A program made the translations under genes and the position numbers. From NCBI GenBank assembly GCA_017552165.1, contig JAFZCF010000083.1, positions 1 through 6,200 of the forward strand: 6,200 nucleotides of DNA, given 5' to 3'. Of this stretch, positions 1 to 6,194 are shown piece after piece; within the stretch, counting starts at the first letter, position 1, and each line of letters opens with the position of its first letter. Below the pieces are notes generated by a model that ran no database searches, had not been told where the DNA came from, and was given only the letters and a program-made list of their open reading frames with translations. The stretch is from Clostridia bacterium. GTDB lineage: Bacteria > Bacillota_A > Clostridia > Oscillospirales > CAG-272.

Positions 1-930
1 CGGATAATACTCTCTCACGAATTTCAGCTGATCGTAGATCCTGTTTCCCATCAGCCAGCCGCAGCCGAGATCGGCGACCCTTTTCCAGATGTCGACGTTG
101 TCGTGAGCCGGATTGAGCGTCTCAATGTAGTATTTCCCGCCGCGGTCGCTGATTTTTTTCAGGCGTTTCCCCCATTCGGCGTCGTCTTCGGGGCGGTATT
201 CGGTCCCGCGCAGGCAGATCGGCATCCCGAGCAGCGACAGTTCTTTTTACGATTTCTCTATCCTTGCATCGTCACGGGAATCGGCGAAAAACGGCGAGCA
301 TGCGCCTCCGTCGGATATCATCCGACGTCTGATTGCGTCGGCTCTTCCGGAAGAATAAGTGTAAGGGACCATGACGGTCTCATACGCCCCGGTCTTTTCG
401 ATGAGGGGATAGACGTCCCTGTCCCAGTCGAAGGTGTTGTGCTTATCGAGCGTGAGGAAGCCCCTTCCTTTGCAGACAAGTATCTGATCCGAAAGGGCGG
501 GGACGAGATACGGCGTTTCCTTGCCGGACGGGAATTTTAGCCGGAGCGCCCGTATTTGGGCGAAAGTCCAATCTGAAATTTCGTCGCTCCGCGGGAAGCC
601 GGGCTTTCCTATATATTTTTCGGCGTCCGTCGTCCTTGAAAGGGTAGCGTCGTGCATGACGATGAGAACGCCGTCGGCAGTTTTCTGAATGTCGGTTTCA
701 ACGATATCCGCCCCCGCCGAGAGGACGAGGTCGGTCCCCTCGAGCGAGTTCTCGGGGAAAATATCGTTTCTGTCCGCCCTGTGGGCGACGATCATCATCC
801 GCCCGCCGGGCCTGTCGAACGTTCGCTTTTTTTCTTCGTAATCGACCATGTCCGCGCGGGGCTTGAGTTTTTCGGGGACGGGGTGATACAGCCCGTATTC
901 CTCTCTGACTTCGCTGATTGAGGTGTTCAT
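1..930 (-). pseudogene. Glycerophosphodiester phosphodiesterase family gene, interrupted by an in-frame TAA and cut by the window edge
   Basis: GDPD-family enzymes hydrolyse glycerophosphodiesters to glycerol-3-phosphate and an alcohol, using a TIM barrel with a bound metal. From the ATG at 930 the protein shows the family signature: AHR (H50, R51), PENS (E60, N61), the metal-site pattern ETD (E79, D81) and MHD (H93, D94). LDK (D162, K163) sits where the family usually has a Glu-x-Lys strand. There is no signal peptide, so it is probably cytoplasmic, with an N-terminal extension of about 45 residues. I chose ATG 930 because AAAGGAG lies 5 nt before it; the upstream ATG at 987 lies before the predicted transcription start. 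A TAA at 247-249 falls at codon 228. The same frame then continues open for 82 codons to the window edge with protein-like sequence (for example KYYIETLNPAHDN and ADLGCGWLMGNRI). This suggests a nonsense mutation or a sequencing error in a longer gene. The family call is firm; whether the gene works is uncertain. Confidence 0.8.
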
Positions 931-935
931 GTCGG

Positions 936-942
936 CTCCTTT
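936..942 (-). promoter_or_regulatory. Ribosome binding site of the GDPD gene
   Basis: On the minus strand AAAGGAG is followed by 5 nt and then ATG at 930. It decides the start: the in-frame ATG at 987 has no comparable site and lies upstream of the predicted transcription start near 981. Confidence 0.85.
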
Positions 943-976
943 ATACAAAAACGGGTGGATTTCTGAGGTTTCCCGG

Positions 977-999
977 ATCACATTCAAAGTTTATCACAT
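977..999. repeat. Direct repeat ATCACAT overlapping the GDPD promoter -10 region
   Basis: ATCACAT occurs at 977-983 and again at 993-999, 16 bp apart start to start. One copy overlaps the -10 element and the other lies at the predicted transcription start. That is where a repressor site would sit, but a 7-bp repeat could be chance and no regulator is assigned. Confidence 0.35.
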
Positions 1000-1016
1000 C
1001 TTTTCCCGTCTGTCAA
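988..1016 (-). promoter_or_regulatory. Predicted sigma-A promoter of the GDPD gene, extended -10 type
   Basis: The minus strand reads TTGACA (1016-1011), a 17-nt spacer, then TAAACT (993-988). The bases TGA just before it (996-994) give an extended -10 element. The predicted start of transcription is near 981, leaving a leader of about 50 nt before ATG 930. The -35 is a perfect consensus match and the -10 matches 4 of 6 positions. Confidence 0.65.
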
Positions 1017-1036
1017 TACTGTTCTGTGAAGATAAT

Positions 1037-1068
1037 CTCCGGACCGCATCCCGGCTACCGGACCGGAG
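1037..1068. promoter_or_regulatory. Repeated CCGGACCG elements between the divergent promoters, candidate operator
   Basis: CCGGACCG occurs at 1039-1046 and 1058-1065, and the second copy extends to the odd palindrome CCGGACCGG (1058-1066). The outer edges, CTCCGG at 1037-1042 and CCGGAG at 1063-1068, form an inverted repeat. The block lies between the GDPD promoter and the solute-binding-protein promoter. The same 9-bp palindrome recurs beside the ROK promoter at 6185-6193. It is a possible binding site of the ROK regulator; this is inference. Confidence 0.4.
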
Positions 1069-1120
1069 CGCCCGTGAACGCTTTTTGACACTGTTTCGGA
1101 AAAAATGTCCGAATCCGATA

Positions 1121-1149
1121 TTGCAAATCCGTCGGTGTTCGTGTATAAT
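1121..1149 (+). promoter_or_regulatory. Predicted sigma-A promoter of the solute-binding protein gene
   Basis: TTGCAA at 1121-1126, a 17-nt spacer, and a perfect TATAAT at 1144-1149. Transcription would begin near 1156, giving a leader of about 36 nt before ATG 1192. Confidence 0.75.
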
Positions 1150-1180
1150 TAAAATGATTAAGTGGCTATGCCGCGATAAT

Positions 1181-1186
1181 AAGGAG
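1181..1186 (+). promoter_or_regulatory. Ribosome binding site of the solute-binding protein gene
   Basis: AAGGAG is followed by 5 nt and then ATG at 1192. It fixes the start of the lipoprotein directly before its signal peptide. Confidence 0.85.
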
Positions 1187-1191
1187 TCAGC

Positions 1192-2643
1192 ATGAAAATA
1201 AAAAGAGTATTCCTGATCCTTCTGGCGCTTTTGATGGTCGCATCGGTTGCCGTCGCCTGCAAACCTGGCAGCGGGAATGATGACCCCGACAATCCGAGCG
1301 GTAGGAAGAACAAATGGGGCGGAGTCCCGGACGGGAAAATATACGACGGTTATGAGTTTGTGATAAGCACCTACGTGGAAGGCAACATCGGCGTGGGCTG
1401 GTCGAACTATTTTGACGTCGATGACCCCGAAGAGGGCGAGCTCATGCAGAACGCCGCTAACAGACGCAACAACGCGATAGAGGCGGATTTTAAATGCGAG
1501 ATAACCTGCACTGAGGACTGGAGATGGAGCGAAAGTTACGTTTTCGTTTCAACAAAGATTCTGTCGGGAGACGATGACGTAAACGTTTATTACACCGATC
1601 CTACAGCCAATAAGGCGTCGTTCGTCATTGATCAGGTGCTGTATGACGTTTCCACGCTTCCGTACATCACGTGGGACGCCGATTATTACAACCAGCAAAT
1701 GAACGAAACGTTCATGCTAGGTTCAAAACAGTATATTTTTGCTTCCGATATGTCGTATCCGTGTCAGAGCTCGACGGTCTTCCTCGTGAACAAGGACGAG
1801 CTTGTCAACCATAATTACGCCTCAGACTATATTTATACTCTCGTTGACAGCGGAGAGTGGGTTTTCGACAAACTGTTCGAGATGGTGGAAGGGCTTTATG
1901 TTGACCTTGACCACGACCAGACGTACAGTGAAAACGATTATTACGGCTTTTCCGCCGATCCCTACGGGATGGTGTACGAATATCCGGGCGCAGGCCTCAA
2001 GGGAACGTATCTCACTGACAGCGGATTCGAGTTCGATTTCGGGACAACCCGCGCCGTCAGCGTAGTTGACAAAATCTGCGATTTCCTCCAGAAACCCGAG
2101 GTATGGTGCAAAGAATGGGGCAAACGCCCCGTGATGTTCTTCGCGGGGAACAGTCTCTTCTGTTCATGGGCGAGCGAGCTTCGCGGACTTAATGTTATCG
2201 ACTTCAATTTTGGCGTCGTTCCTTTCCCGAAATTTGACGATACGCAGGATCGTTATTATTCCTACACCGGCGGCGGACTCATGTTCGTTCCCAGCACCGT
2301 GGCGGATCCCGATTTCACAGGAGCCCTCATCGAGGCGATGTCCGTCGGTTCTCACAGCGAACTTGTTCCCGCGTTCTATGAAAAATACATCCAGCAGAGA
2401 GTTCTCCAGGATGAAAAGTCGAGAGAATACTGGGCAAAGATGCTGACCGAATGGTCGCTTCCCGAGTTCACGAGAGAGTTCTCCCCGAACGAATACGTCA
2501 CGACCTACGGCCCCGCGTTCAAGGCGATCGACAGCGTTGCCAACGGCGGCGTCAACAACTTTGTGTCGAAATGGAACGCGATGAGCGAGCTCGTAGATGA
2601 AGAGTGTCAGGCATTCTATGACAAATTCATGAAAAAGGTTTGA
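1192..2643 (+). CDS. ABC transporter extracellular solute-binding lipoprotein, probably for sugars
   Basis: This 483-residue protein is the substrate-capturing part of an ABC importer, anchored outside the membrane. The N terminus is a lipoprotein signal peptide: basic KIKR, a hydrophobic stretch at about 6-20, then AVAC with the lipidated C23. The -3 residue is Ala rather than the usual Leu. A flexible linker rich in Gly, Asp, Asn and Pro follows (about 24-40), then the binding fold to the C terminus. Residues 238-249 form a 12-residue EF-hand-like loop with Asp at positions 1, 3, 5 and 12, a probable calcium site of a kind I recall in related Firmicutes binding proteins. Aromatic residues are abundant, as in carbohydrate binders. 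No permease or ATPase gene is adjacent and a terminator follows, so the gene looks monocistronic. The nearby glycosidase and ROK genes support a sugar or oligosaccharide ligand, but the sequence does not identify it. Family call firm; substrate unknown. Confidence 0.85.
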   Translation: MKIKRVFLILLALLMVASVAVACKPGSGNDDPDNPSGRKNKWGGVPDGKIYDGYEFVISTYVEGNIGVGWSNYFDVDDPEEGELMQNAANRRNNAIEADFKCEITCTEDWRWSESYVFVSTKILSGDDDVNVYYTDPTANKASFVIDQVLYDVSTLPYITWDADYYNQQMNETFMLGSKQYIFASDMSYPCQSSTVFLVNKDELVNHNYASDYIYTLVDSGEWVFDKLFEMVEGLYVDLDHDQTYSENDYYGFSADPYGMVYEYPGAGLKGTYLTDSGFEFDFGTTRAVSVVDKICDFLQKPEVWCKEWGKRPVMFFAGNSLFCSWASELRGLNVIDFNFGVVPFPKFDDTQDRYYSYTGGGLMFVPSTVADPDFTGALIEAMSVGSHSELVPAFYEKYIQQRVLQDEKSREYWAKMLTEWSLPEFTREFSPNEYVTTYGPAFKAIDSVANGGVNNFVSKWNAMSELVDEECQAFYDKFMKKV

Positions 2644-2661
2644 CGCGCGCTGCCACGAAAA

Positions 2662-2683
2662 CACGCAATAATCACGCAATAAT
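2662..2683. repeat. 11-bp tandem duplication CACGCAATAAT followed by AAT repeats
   Basis: Two exact copies of CACGCAATAAT lie end to end at 2662-2672 and 2673-2683, followed by further AAT units to about 2690. The block sits between the stop of the solute-binding protein and its terminator. It looks like a slippage product in non-coding sequence, with no function evident. Confidence 0.7.
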
Positions 2684-2691
2684 AATAATAT

Positions 2692-2728
2692 ATTCCCGGG
2701 AGTCGCTTCCGACGCCCGGGAATTTTTT
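2692..2728 (+). terminator. Rho-independent terminator of the solute-binding protein gene, possibly serving both convergent genes
   Basis: ATTCCCGGG (2692-2700) pairs with CCCGGGAAT (2715-2723). An inner stem GTCG (2702-2705) pairs with CGAC (2710-2713) around the loop CTTC, with one A/G mismatch between the stems. Six T residues follow at 2723-2728. It lies 48 bp after the stop at 2643. The GH2 gene ends at 2747 on the other strand, so the same hairpin lies just beyond it. On that side the tail is AT-rich but lacks a good T run, so minus-strand termination would be weaker. Confidence 0.93.
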
Positions 2729-2746
2729 ACGTATTTGATTTTTGTT

Positions 2747-4945
2747 TCAGAGCGCTTCCGCGCTGAGGCCGTAAACGGTGAAATTGTATCCGCTGCGGAC
2801 GGAGATTTTGATATCCCGTAGCTGCTTGCCTGCGTCGGCGGCGATTTTCAGGACGTATATCCGGTAGTTCTCAAAGTTTTTGTCATAACTGAACTCCACG
2901 GCGGGGATCAGTACCGGAGAGCGCGGATCGCAGTACGAGGAGCCGAACGTGGTGCACACCGAGAGGACCTCAATCCCGTTTCTGAGAGACACAACGTCCG
3001 ACGTTCCGTCCGAGTATTCGAGCGACAGTTCTCCGGCTTCGTCGCCGAAGGCGCCGGTGTAGGGCCACGCCTGAGAGAAACACACCCCGCCGAGCAGATA
3101 TACCGCCGGCGTCGCGATATCGGCGCCGAAAATCACCGCGCCGGTCTTTTCGGTGACCACCGCGGGGATGTCCGGGGTCTCGAACCTGACGGAGCAGACG
3201 TTTGTCACGGGTTTCGGAAGCTTCGGGCCGTTTGAGGTGCGCCTTTTGTTTCTGTGGTGGAATCTGCCGCCCATCGCGCTACCGGACGCGAGATAATCCG
3301 CCCAGTCCTCCGCCGACGCGCCTTCGACCGATATCGGCAGGGTTTCGAGCCCTTCGAGCTCTGCGCCGCCGATAACTTTCATATCCCGCTTTACGACCCG
3401 CGGCGCGTTTATGGAGTGATAAAACTCCTTGAGAACGTTATAGCACGCCTTCGGCTTGCGGTCGATCGTGACGAGCCCCTCAATCTGGACCCCGTCGACG
3501 TCGGCGTCGGGGTCGCGGTTCAGCTCGTACATATCGGCAAACGCCCAGTAAACCATACCGGCGAGCTTTCCACTCATCATCCCGTATCGCATTTTGTTGC
3601 AGAACCTCCGGAAGAGGGCGGGGTTGTCGACAACGTTCCAGCCGCCCCATTCGGTGAAGAGCAGGGGCTTGTCGGCAAAAGCGGCGTAGATCTCATCAAT
3701 CTTCGAAGATCTGCCTTTTTTAGAGAGCGAGCCCGACGTGACCGAGTTGATATCCGATCCGTAGGGATGATAGGTGTAAAAATCTATGCCCGCCTCGCTG
3801 AACATCGGCACCGTCATTTCGGGGCACATGCAGTTTGCGCCGGAAACGTATCTGTCTGGGTCGAGCTCGCGGCACACGGCGACCGAATCGTTGAGGAACT
3901 CCTGGGTGAAAATGCACTCGTTGAATCCCATCCAGAACGCGACGGAGACGTTGTTCCTGTCGCGTTTTATCGTCTTTTTCAGCACCTCGACGGCGCCGTC
4001 CGTGAGCGCGGGGTTGCTGAGATCAGACCACCACAGCCCGGACTCCTCGCTCAGGAGCAGGCCTATTCTGTCGCACATATCGACGACGCGTTTGTCGTGA
4101 GGATAATGCACGAGCCGGACGAAATTGCAGCCGAGCTGCTTAATCATTACGAGATCTTTTTCGATATCCGCGTCGGAGAGCGTCTGCCCCTTTTCAAGCG
4201 TGCCGAGATCGTGTCTGCATACGCCGAGCAGGAAAAACTTTTTGCCGTTCAGATAGAAGTTATGTCCGTCGTGGACGAAACGCTTGAATCCGACGTTGAG
4301 CGAGACCGAGTCGACGATCTCGCCGTCTTTTTCGAGACAAACGCAAAGCTCGTACAGACGGGGCTCGTCGGGAGACCAGAGCAGGGGAGAGCCGACCGTA
4401 AGCCGTTCGCCGCCCTCGGCGACCGTTTCCCCGCCGTATGAGAGCCGCGCGCAGGTTTTTCCTTCGTCCCCCGTCAGATCGGCTTTTACGCTGACCTCGG
4501 CAGAGGAGAGGTCTTCGCTCAGATCATATCTGAAAACCACGTCCGAAATGTACGTCTCCGGGACCTCGTCGAGATATACGGAGCGGATAATCCCGCCGTA
4601 GTTGTTCCATCCGTCGGTCGGACCGTAAGGGGCGTTTATGTCGTCCGCCTCGACCGTGAGGAGATTGTTCTCCCCGACGTAGTCCGTCACGTCAAAGGTA
4701 TAGTGACAGTAGGGCAGGGTGACGCCGAGTTTTTTGCCGTTGAGGGTCACCTCCCCGTGATAGTTTATCCCTTCAAAGGTGAGGAGAAGACGCCTCCCTC
4801 CGGGCAGGCGGTATCTGAACTTTTTTTCATATGTCGATTTACCGACGCAGATGACGGACGACGGCACGGTGATCGGCTCCGGCTCCCGTCCGGGGGTGGA
4901 AAAAGACCACGTTCCGTTCAGATAAGTGCGTTTTCTGAAATCCAT
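2747..4945 (-). CDS. Glycoside hydrolase family 2 enzyme, beta-glucuronidase/beta-galactosidase-like, cytoplasmic
   Basis: This 732-residue enzyme should release a terminal sugar from a beta-glycoside by the retaining mechanism. The GH2 order is present: N-terminal sugar-binding-like sandwich (about 1-130, with NYGGIIR near 115-121), immunoglobulin-like domain (about 131-225), TIM barrel (about 228-512, opening with NGKKFFLLGVCRHD), then an extra C-terminal beta-rich domain of about 200 residues. FNE at 341-343 supplies the acid/base E343, and FTEWGG at 430-435 the nucleophile E432. Their spacing of 89 equals that of human beta-glucuronidase. At the position of the glucuronate-binding Asn-x-Lys of bacterial glucuronidases it has Q487-I488-E489, just before TIDRKPK, so glucuronide activity is doubtful. 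There is no signal peptide and there are many cysteines. ATG 4945 is chosen for its GGAGGA; an open extension to 5263 lies inside the ROK gene. It is one base downstream of ROK and probably controlled by it. Confidence 0.88.
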   Translation of the reverse strand: MDFRKRTYLNGTWSFSTPGREPEPITVPSSVICVGKSTYEKKFRYRLPGGRRLLLTFEGINYHGEVTLNGKKLGVTLPYCHYTFDVTDYVGENNLLTVEADDINAPYGPTDGWNNYGGIIRSVYLDEVPETYISDVVFRYDLSEDLSSAEVSVKADLTGDEGKTCARLSYGGETVAEGGERLTVGSPLLWSPDEPRLYELCVCLEKDGEIVDSVSLNVGFKRFVHDGHNFYLNGKKFFLLGVCRHDLGTLEKGQTLSDADIEKDLVMIKQLGCNFVRLVHYPHDKRVVDMCDRIGLLLSEESGLWWSDLSNPALTDGAVEVLKKTIKRDRNNVSVAFWMGFNECIFTQEFLNDSVAVCRELDPDRYVSGANCMCPEMTVPMFSEAGIDFYTYHPYGSDINSVTSGSLSKKGRSSKIDEIYAAFADKPLLFTEWGGWNVVDNPALFRRFCNKMRYGMMSGKLAGMVYWAFADMYELNRDPDADVDGVQIEGLVTIDRKPKACYNVLKEFYHSINAPRVVKRDMKVIGGAELEGLETLPISVEGASAEDWADYLASGSAMGGRFHHRNKRRTSNGPKLPKPVTNVCSVRFETPDIPAVVTEKTGAVIFGADIATPAVYLLGGVCFSQAWPYTGAFGDEAGELSLEYSDGTSDVVSLRNGIEVLSVCTTFGSSYCDPRSPVLIPAVEFSYDKNFENYRIYVLKIAADAGKQLRDIKISVRSGYNFTVYGLSAEAL

Positions 4946-4946
4946 G

Positions 4947-6125
4947 TCATTCCTCCATTTCAGAGAACGAGAGTTCTCTGAGAAGATTTTTTGTCGCCCA
5001 GAGGGACGCGCCGATGGCGGCCGCGTCTCCCGACAGGGCGGAATATCTAACGTTGACCTGCCTGTGCATGAAAACGTGAGAGTTGAACTGTTGTCTGAAC
5101 TCCGCGTCGTTTTCCGACAGGACGCGCGAAAGTTCTCCGTAGAATATGACGGTGTCGATGGGGAGCATGTTGACGATCGAGCTGACCGCCATGCCGAGCT
5201 TTTCACAGAAACCGCGTATAACGGAGTCGGCGCGCCGGTCTCCTTCCTTTGCCCGCTCGGCAATCTCCCCCGCGGGGGTGTTCGGCTCGCCTCCTATCGC
5301 CGTGTATCTGCGCGAAATGCCGCCGGTCGAGGCGTATTCCTCGAGGCAGCCAATGTTCCCGCAGAGACAGCGGGGCCCGTGCGGCTCCACGCATATATGC
5401 CCGAGCTCGCTCGCGTAGCCGTTTGTGCTCAGATGGTTGTTGATAAGCGTCGACAGGCCGACGCCGGAGTCTATTCTTATCAGGGCTATGTTCCCGCGGT
5501 AATAATCGGATATATTTGCCCCGATCTTCTGTTCGGCGAGATTTATACAGTCAGGGTCGTGGAGAAGATATGTCTTGCAGCCGAATTTCTTTTCAAAGAT
5601 CTCGGCGAGCCGCACGTCCTTCCAGTCCGGAATCTGAAGAATGCTCGAGGAAACCCCGTGCTGCGTGTCGAGGGTGCCCTGTACCGCGACGCCGATGCCG
5701 TATATCATGCCGGGGGTCTGTTTGATTATCTCGTCGGTCATTCCGATTATCTGTGCGATTACGGCCTCGGCGCCGTCCTTCGAGAGCGGAACGCTGACGC
5801 TTTTCCTCACCTGTCCGTAGCAGTCTGTGGAGACGGCCGTGGCGCCCGAGAGGTTGAGGTCTATGCCGATGACGGATCCCCGGTCCCTGTTGACGGAATA
5901 ATACGCGGCGCTCCTGCCGTTGGTGAACGCTTTGCCGTTTTTTACGATATATCCCGCCTCCTCGAGCCGGTCGACCATCGTCGTGACAGTCCCCCAGCTG
6001 AGCGAGGTGATGTCCTGTATTTCTCTCTTTGTTATCCTGTCAGCCCCATAGACCGCCATGAATATCGTCTTGAAATTATAAAAGCGCACGGAGCTCGGAG
6101 ACTGGCCTCTCTGAAGTTGTTCCAT
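4947..6125 (-). CDS. ROK-family transcriptional regulator (NagC/Mlc/XylR type)
   Basis: This 392-residue protein joins a DNA-binding domain to a sugar-kinase-like ROK domain. Such proteins usually repress sugar genes until a sugar or sugar phosphate binds. Residues about 29-62 form a winged helix-turn-helix (ITKREIQDITSLSWGTVTTM, then the helix MVDRLEEAGYIV). The ROK fold starts at about 84 with VIGIDLNLSG, where active kinases have a glycine-rich DxGGT, which suggests loss of kinase activity. HDPDCINLAE at 189-198 resembles the equivalent Mlc segment. The ROK signature ELGH plus CLCGNIGC gives the zinc ligands H243, C253, C255 and C260, all present. ATG 6125 is chosen because GGAGG lies 5 nt upstream; the in-frame TTG at 6155 falls in the promoter -10 box. 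It is the first gene of an operon with the GH2 enzyme, its likely target. A palindrome next to its -35 suggests self-regulation. The ligand is not known. Confidence 0.9.
   Translation of the reverse strand: MEQLQRGQSPSSVRFYNFKTIFMAVYGADRITKREIQDITSLSWGTVTTMVDRLEEAGYIVKNGKAFTNGRSAAYYSVNRDRGSVIGIDLNLSGATAVSTDCYGQVRKSVSVPLSKDGAEAVIAQIIGMTDEIIKQTPGMIYGIGVAVQGTLDTQHGVSSSILQIPDWKDVRLAEIFEKKFGCKTYLLHDPDCINLAEQKIGANISDYYRGNIALIRIDSGVGLSTLINNHLSTNGYASELGHICVEPHGPRCLCGNIGCLEEYASTGGISRRYTAIGGEPNTPAGEIAERAKEGDRRADSVIRGFCEKLGMAVSSIVNMLPIDTVIFYGELSRVLSENDAEFRQQFNSHVFMHRQVNVRYSALSGDAAAIGASLWATKNLLRELSFSEMEE
4951..4956 (-). promoter_or_regulatory. Ribosome binding site of the GH2 gene, inside the end of the ROK gene
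   Basis: The minus strand reads ATGGAGGAATGACATG. GGAGGA lies in the last ROK codons, TGA ends ROK, one base follows, then the GH2 ATG. This fixes the GH2 start and implies translational coupling. Confidence 0.88.
4960..4981 (-). promoter_or_regulatory. 9-bp hairpin just upstream of the GH2 ribosome binding site
   Basis: TCAGAGAAC (4960-4968) and GTTCTCTGA (4973-4981) are perfect inverted repeats around a 4-nt loop. In the minus-strand mRNA the hairpin ends 3 nt before GGAGGA of the GH2 gene, inside codons for the ROK C terminus. It has no T run and is not a terminator. It could influence translation or mRNA processing between the two genes; that role is inference. Confidence 0.5.
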
Positions 6126-6130
6126 CTGTT

Positions 6131-6135
6131 CCTCC
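6131..6135 (-). promoter_or_regulatory. Ribosome binding site of the ROK gene
   Basis: On the minus strand GGAGG, within a run of G residues, is followed by AACAG and then ATG 6125. It supports this ATG over the upstream in-frame TTG. Confidence 0.85.
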
Positions 6136-6154
6136 CCCGGATAATTACGCGGCA

Positions 6155-6183
6155 ATTATACCAAATCTTGATATAAATGTCAA
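6155..6183 (-). promoter_or_regulatory. Perfect-consensus sigma-A promoter of the ROK-GH2 operon
   Basis: On the minus strand TTGACA (6183-6178), a 17-nt spacer and TATAAT (6160-6155) match the consensus at every position. The predicted start is near 6148, with a leader of about 23 nt. Such a strong promoter for a regulator fits a gene held down by repression. Confidence 0.88.
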
Positions 6184-6194
6184 CCCGGACCGGG
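6184..6194. promoter_or_regulatory. Palindrome CCCGGACCGGG abutting the ROK -35 box, candidate operator
   Basis: An 11-bp perfect palindrome around a central base lies directly next to the TTGACA of the ROK promoter. Its core CCGGACCGG is repeated exactly at 1058-1066, before the solute-binding protein and GDPD genes. It could be an autoregulatory ROK site. It does not resemble the AT-rich NagC/Mlc operators, so the match to a protein is only inferred from position and recurrence. Confidence 0.45.

Noticed and set aside
247..249. TAA reassigned to a sense codon
   Set aside because: No other gene in the window contains an internal TAA, and I know of no bacterial code that reads TAA as sense. 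A mutation or base error is simpler.
103..540. 145-codon plus-strand frame opposite the GDPD gene
   Set aside because: The minus strand encodes conserved GDPD sequence over the same stretch, and this frame is its shadow.
1085..1090. TTGACA as a second -35 box for the solute-binding protein
   Set aside because: No acceptable -10 sequence lies 16-18 nt downstream. TTGCAA at 1121 pairs at 17 nt with TATAAT at 1144.
923..1195. 90-codon plus-strand frame across the divergent intergenic region
   Set aside because: It covers the predicted promoters and the ribosome binding site of the next gene, has no good ribosome binding site of its own, and matches no family I recognise.
1573..1596. cre-like catabolite repression site around TAAACGTTTA
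   Set aside because: It lies inside the coding sequence, has mismatches at conserved positions by eye, and the coding sequence explains it.
3254..4441. 395-codon open frame on the plus strand opposite the GH2 gene
   Set aside because: It lies antisense to the catalytic domain, its composition is rich in Arg, Val and Ala as expected from reading GC-rich codons backwards, and it has no recognisable motif.
4946..5263. Upstream extension of the GH2 frame by 106 codons
   Set aside because: It overlaps the ROK gene in another frame, is low-complexity and rich in Ser and Arg, and GGAGGA clearly marks ATG 4945.
4926..6176. Long open frame of 416 codons on the plus strand opposite the ROK gene
   Set aside because: It is an antisense shadow. 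The minus strand has a promoter, ribosome binding site and clear ROK motifs, while this frame shows no recognisable domain or ribosome binding site.
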